From Acidobacteriota bacterium (GTDB lineage: Bacteria > Acidobacteriota > Vicinamibacteria > Vicinamibacterales > CAVVIG01): DNA of 9,132 nucleotides. Below are positions 7,098-9,132 of this stretch, piece by piece (within the stretch, counting starts at the first letter, position 1; the number at the start of each line of letters is the position of its first letter). Both the position numbers and the translations under genes were made by a program. Under the pieces are notes generated by a model, which searched no databases, was not told the DNA's origin, and saw only the letters and a program-made list of their open reading frames with translations. Location of the stretch: contig QHWK01000033.1 in NCBI GenBank assembly GCA_003223775.1, positions 1 through 9,132 on the forward strand, in the 5' to 3' direction.

Positions 7098-7807
7098 AGG
7101 GAAACCGCAAGGATTCCGCAGGGGCGCGGGCGAGGGTGCGCTTCGGCGCGTTCGAGTTCGACGCGGCCACGCGCGAGCTGCTGCGCGAGGGGCAGCGCGT
7201 CCATCTGTCGCCGAAGTCGTTCGATCTGCTGGAGATCCTGATCGAGCGGCGGCCGGCGCTCGTGACGAAGACCGAGCTGCAGGATCGGCTGTGGCCGGAC
7301 GCGGTCGTGCTCGAGGCCAACCTCGGCAACGCCGTCGCGGAAATCCGCAAGGCGCTCGGCGACGATCCGCGGTCGCCACAGTACGTCGCGACCGTGTCCC
7401 GGCGCGGCTACCGATTCTGCGGCCGCGTCGACGTGGTGGGCCGGCCCGAGGCTGGGCGCCCGCACGCGGCCGTGCGCTGGTGGCTCGTGTGGCGCGAGTC
7501 GATCCTGCCGCTTGCCGAAGGCGTCAACGTCGTCGGGCGCCATCCCGAGTGCGATGTGTGGATCGACGCGGGCAGCGTGTCGCGCGCGCACGCCGACATC
7601 GCGATCGCCGGCGGGCACGCCACGATCGAGGATCGGCAGAGCACCAACGGGACGTTCGTCGACGGCGCGCGGATCGCAGTCCGCCATGCGCTCGTAGACG
7701 GAGCGACGGTGGCGTTTGGTTCCGAGCGCGCCGTCTTTCGCGAGTGGTCGGACGCGACCGCGCCGGCGACCGAGCCGGTGCGGTCAGCCAGCAAGCGACC
7801 GGTGTAG
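7079..7807 (+). CDS. Transcriptional regulator: PhoB/OmpR-type winged helix plus FHA domain
   Basis: A 242-residue DNA-binding protein with a phosphothreonine-reading domain. The winged helix (Trans_reg_C, about 20-112) shows FGAFEFDAATRELLREGQ, SPKSFDLLEILIER, TKTELQDRLWPD, LGNAVAEIRKALGDDP and a SRRGYRF wing. The FHA domain (about 128-225) has GR (153-154), SRAH (168-171) and STNGT (188-192), all canonical, so binding of a phospho-Thr ligand is expected. The nearest known layout is EmbR of actinobacteria (winged helix, BTAD, FHA; phosphorylated by PknH); here BTAD is absent. It is divergent from the kinase/phosphatase operon with 40 bp between start codons, so it may both read kinase output and control the shared promoter region. 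ATG at 7079 was chosen because it follows the promoter candidate; GTG at 7136 is an alternative just before the domain. Confidence 0.92.
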   Translation: MAGAESQGNRKDSAGARARVRFGAFEFDAATRELLREGQRVHLSPKSFDLLEILIERRPALVTKTELQDRLWPDAVVLEANLGNAVAEIRKALGDDPRSPQYVATVSRRGYRFCGRVDVVGRPEAGRPHAAVRWWLVWRESILPLAEGVNVVGRHPECDVWIDAGSVSRAHADIAIAGGHATIEDRQSTNGTFVDGARIAVRHALVDGATVAFGSERAVFREWSDATAPATEPVRSASKRPV

Positions 7808-8226
7808 GGCGCAGGGGAGTGACGGGATCACGAAGACACGAAGATCCACGAAGACACGAAATACTTCGTACAACAGGCGTTTGATGATCGAGGAAGTCAA
7901 TTCAACTTTCGGAGGACAGTCCAAGCCCGAATTGTCAACCGAACTCCTGCCCACGAACTGACCATCGGTTCGATCTCGACTCGGTCACCGGGCGTCAGAT
8001 TGAATTGCGGCGACGCGTGCGCTGTGCGAACCTGGTCCGGCCCTCATCATCCTCAATTCGCCAACCGTCAGCCTCTTGGGAGACAACCGTTCCGCACAGG
8101 CGGTATGTGATGAACGGCGGCATGTGCACGCCGGCGTGTCGCATACGCCAACGCCACCAGGCACGGAGGTCGGCGACGATCCCATGATGGTCCGCGAAGC
8201 TCAATCGCAACCAGCCGCCGTGCCCT
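7808..8226. other. Intergenic stretch without a secure gene
   Basis: A 419-bp stretch between the regulator stop and the PIN-domain gene stop, both genes running towards it. It is less GC-rich than its flanks, mainly at 7825-7990. It contains the CACGAAGACACGAA direct repeat and a possible decayed minus-strand reading frame. I found no convincing rho-independent terminator, tRNA or CRISPR unit. Confidence 0.6.
7829..7862. repeat. Direct repeat, 2 copies, 18-bp period
   Basis: CACGAAGACACGAA occurs at 7829-7842 and 7847-7860, with only a few bases between copies, and its halves are themselves similar (CACGAAGA / CACGAA). Motifs of this CACGAAGACACGAAG type are, from memory, common in intergenic regions of several environmental phyla. 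I cannot test how often it occurs in this genome. Confidence 0.6.
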
Positions 8227-8240
8227 CTACAGATACGCAC
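7897..8240 (-). pseudogene. Possible frameshifted remnant of a small protein gene (hypothetical)
   Basis: From a GTG at 8240, overlapping the PIN-gene end, one frame runs 81 codons and includes WWRWRMRHAGVHMPPFITY, then DGWRIEDDEGRTRF, and stops at 7995. Another frame then reads SPQFNLTPGDRVEIEPM and on to a stop at 7897. Both halves look protein-like, with mostly G or C in third positions, and would join by a single frameshift near 8020. I do not recognise the family. It may equally be chance, or a short intact ORF of 81 codons. Confidence 0.25.
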
Positions 8241-8643
8241 GCTCGAGCGACGTGATGAACTTCACGTCCGGCACGTGCTTCCTCGACAGCCGGTCGTCAT
8301 TGGTAATGAACAGATCCGTGCCGGCGGCTCCCGCGCACGCCAGCTGAATCGCATCCGGCGCTTTGATCGAGCGGTCGGCGCGAATCGCGGCATACCGCGG
8401 CGCGCAGCTGGCATCGAACGGCACGATCGTCGCGATGCTTCGCATTGTGGTCTCGTGATCGCGAACGGCCGCGTCGCCTTTCTCCCGGGGCTTGACCAGC
8501 AGCTCGCCCAGCGTCAACGCCGAGGTCAACAGCTGGTCGCCGCGGGCGAGCATCCTCGATCGCACCTGCCTGACGCGCCCCGCGAATTCTCCGCCTTCGA
8601 ATAGATAGACGAACAGATTCGTGTCCCAGAAAACGCGCGTCAC
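8227..8643 (-). CDS. PIN-domain ribonuclease, VapC-like toxin
   Basis: A 138-residue protein with the PIN-domain acidic set: Asp7 in FWDTN, Glu47 in LTLGELL, Asp97 in KAPDAIQLA and Asp116 in FITNDD. These coordinate Mg2+/Mn2+ for RNA cleavage, so the enzyme looks intact. Length and motif spacing are normal for VapC-type toxins, which cut tRNA or rRNA. The GTG start at 8643 overlaps the upstream gene's stop as GTGA, with GAAGG six bases before it, so the pair is translationally coupled, as in toxin-antitoxin modules. The upstream partner is not a recognisable AbrB, RHH, Phd or XRE antitoxin. It is not obviously linked to the cell-wall operon. A housekeeping PIN nuclease is an alternative. Confidence 0.85.
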   Translation of the reverse strand: MTRVFWDTNLFVYLFEGGEFAGRVRQVRSRMLARGDQLLTSALTLGELLVKPREKGDAAVRDHETTMRSIATIVPFDASCAPRYAAIRADRSIKAPDAIQLACAGAAGTDLFITNDDRLSRKHVPDVKFITSLERAYL

Positions 8644-9122
8644 TCGAAGCCTTCGCGAAGCTGCCGAACGTAGTCGTCCGGATCGACCGCCTTCCAGAGA
8701 TCGCGGTGTCGTGCCGCCAGCGCGAGCAGCGGATCGCCGGGCGACGCCGGCGCCCACTCGCGCTCGTACCAATCGAGCAGCGGGTGATACGTGGCGGGGA
8801 TCTGCTCGCGGTCCGGCGCCGTCTTGCCGCCTTCCCGCTTCGGATGGTACGGGTCGCCCGGACGAAAGAGACGCCGCCGCGACGGCGCCGTCTCGAACAG
8901 CATGCGGTAGCGGCCGCCGTTCGGCGGACGATTCGCGACGCAATGGACCGAGATGTGCGGGTAGACGCCCGGCCGCCGCCGGTTCGCGAGTCCTTCACGG
9001 GCTACGCGGGCTTCGATCTGTTTCAAGCTGAAGTCCGGCGTCCGCGGGTGCTCGCGGTGCAGCAGCGCCGTCGCAATCCAGATTTCGTCCGCCAGCCTGA
9101 CGGCCGCCGTTACTCTTCCCAT
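8640..9122 (-). CDS. Conserved-looking hypothetical protein coupled to the PIN toxin (possible antitoxin)
   Basis: A 160-residue soluble protein without membrane segment or signal peptide; I cannot name its family. The N-terminus (LADEIWIATALLHREHP, then FSLKQIEARVAREG) is helical and could form a winged-helix-like DNA-binding part. The middle (PGVYPHISVHCVANRPPN, YRMLFETAPSRRRLFRPGDP, REGGKTAP) looks like compact conserved core motifs, and the C-terminus (LLDWYEREWAP, RHRDLWKAVDPDDYVRQL) is helical and acidic. It lies directly upstream of the PIN gene with a GTGA overlap, the usual antitoxin position, though it is about twice the usual VapB length. ATG at 9122 is only 10 nt from the window edge, so the ribosome-binding site and a possible longer start cannot be judged. 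Confidence 0.75.
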   Translation of the reverse strand: MGRVTAAVRLADEIWIATALLHREHPRTPDFSLKQIEARVAREGLANRRRPGVYPHISVHCVANRPPNGGRYRMLFETAPSRRRLFRPGDPYHPKREGGKTAPDREQIPATYHPLLDWYEREWAPASPGDPLLALAARHRDLWKAVDPDDYVRQLREGFE

Positions 9123-9132
9123 CGCGATAGTA

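Noticed and set aside
7808..7870. Possible CRISPR-like repeat array
   Set aside because: Only two copies with a 4-bp gap; no spacers of usual length and no cas genes in the window.
8005..8187. Plus-strand 60-codon and minus-strand 66-codon frames in the intergenic region
   Set aside because: No ribosome-binding site, no protein-like composition, and they compete with the more protein-like minus frame from 8240.
8651..8660. Perfect 10-bp palindrome CTTCGCGAAG at the end of the PIN partner gene
   Set aside because: Lies within conserved-looking coding sequence (QLREGFE), and short palindromes are expected in sequence this GC-rich; too little to call an operator.

Overview
This is a very GC-rich bacterial window with two gene blocks and a short intergenic stretch between them. 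The organism cannot be fixed from the sequence alone. A PhoB-type winged-helix regulator ending in an RRGYRF-type wing, REP-like repeats and a CACGAAGACACGAA-type intergenic repeat would fit Acidobacteriota (for example Vicinamibacteria) or a similar soil or sediment lineage. That placement is inference.

Positions 1-7038, minus strand: a tightly packed five-gene operon, read from right to left. It encodes an FhaA-like FHA protein, a 32-residue single-pass membrane microprotein, a PP2C Ser/Thr phosphatase with a transmembrane segment and a beta-helix-like ectodomain, a transmembrane Ser/Thr kinase with a helical ectodomain, and a SEDS glycosyltransferase (RodA/FtsW) fused in one chain to a class B penicillin-binding protein. 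The fused gene runs off the left edge. All four junctions overlap or abut: 4 nt, 8 nt, 1 nt, and a 1-nt gap. The gene set matches the actinobacterial fhaA-fhaB-pstP-rodA-pbpA-pknA-pknB locus, with altered architecture: rodA and pbpA are fused, there is one kinase and it lacks PASTA repeats, a sensor-like ectodomain sits on the phosphatase, and only a membrane stub lies where fhaB would be. The likely role is phospho-control of peptidoglycan synthesis in the elongation or division machinery.

Positions 7039-7807: a divergent, overlapping promoter region of about 40 bp, followed on the plus strand by a regulator joining a PhoB/OmpR-type winged helix to an FHA domain. This is an EmbR-like layout without the BTAD domain, and a plausible transcriptional readout of the neighbouring kinase and phosphatase.

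Positions 7808-8226 hold no secure gene. They contain an 18-bp-period direct repeat and a possible decayed or frameshifted small reading frame on the minus strand.

Positions 8227-9122, minus strand: a two-gene module with a PIN-domain (VapC-like) ribonuclease translationally coupled to an upstream 160-residue protein of unrecognised family, which may be its antitoxin or partner.
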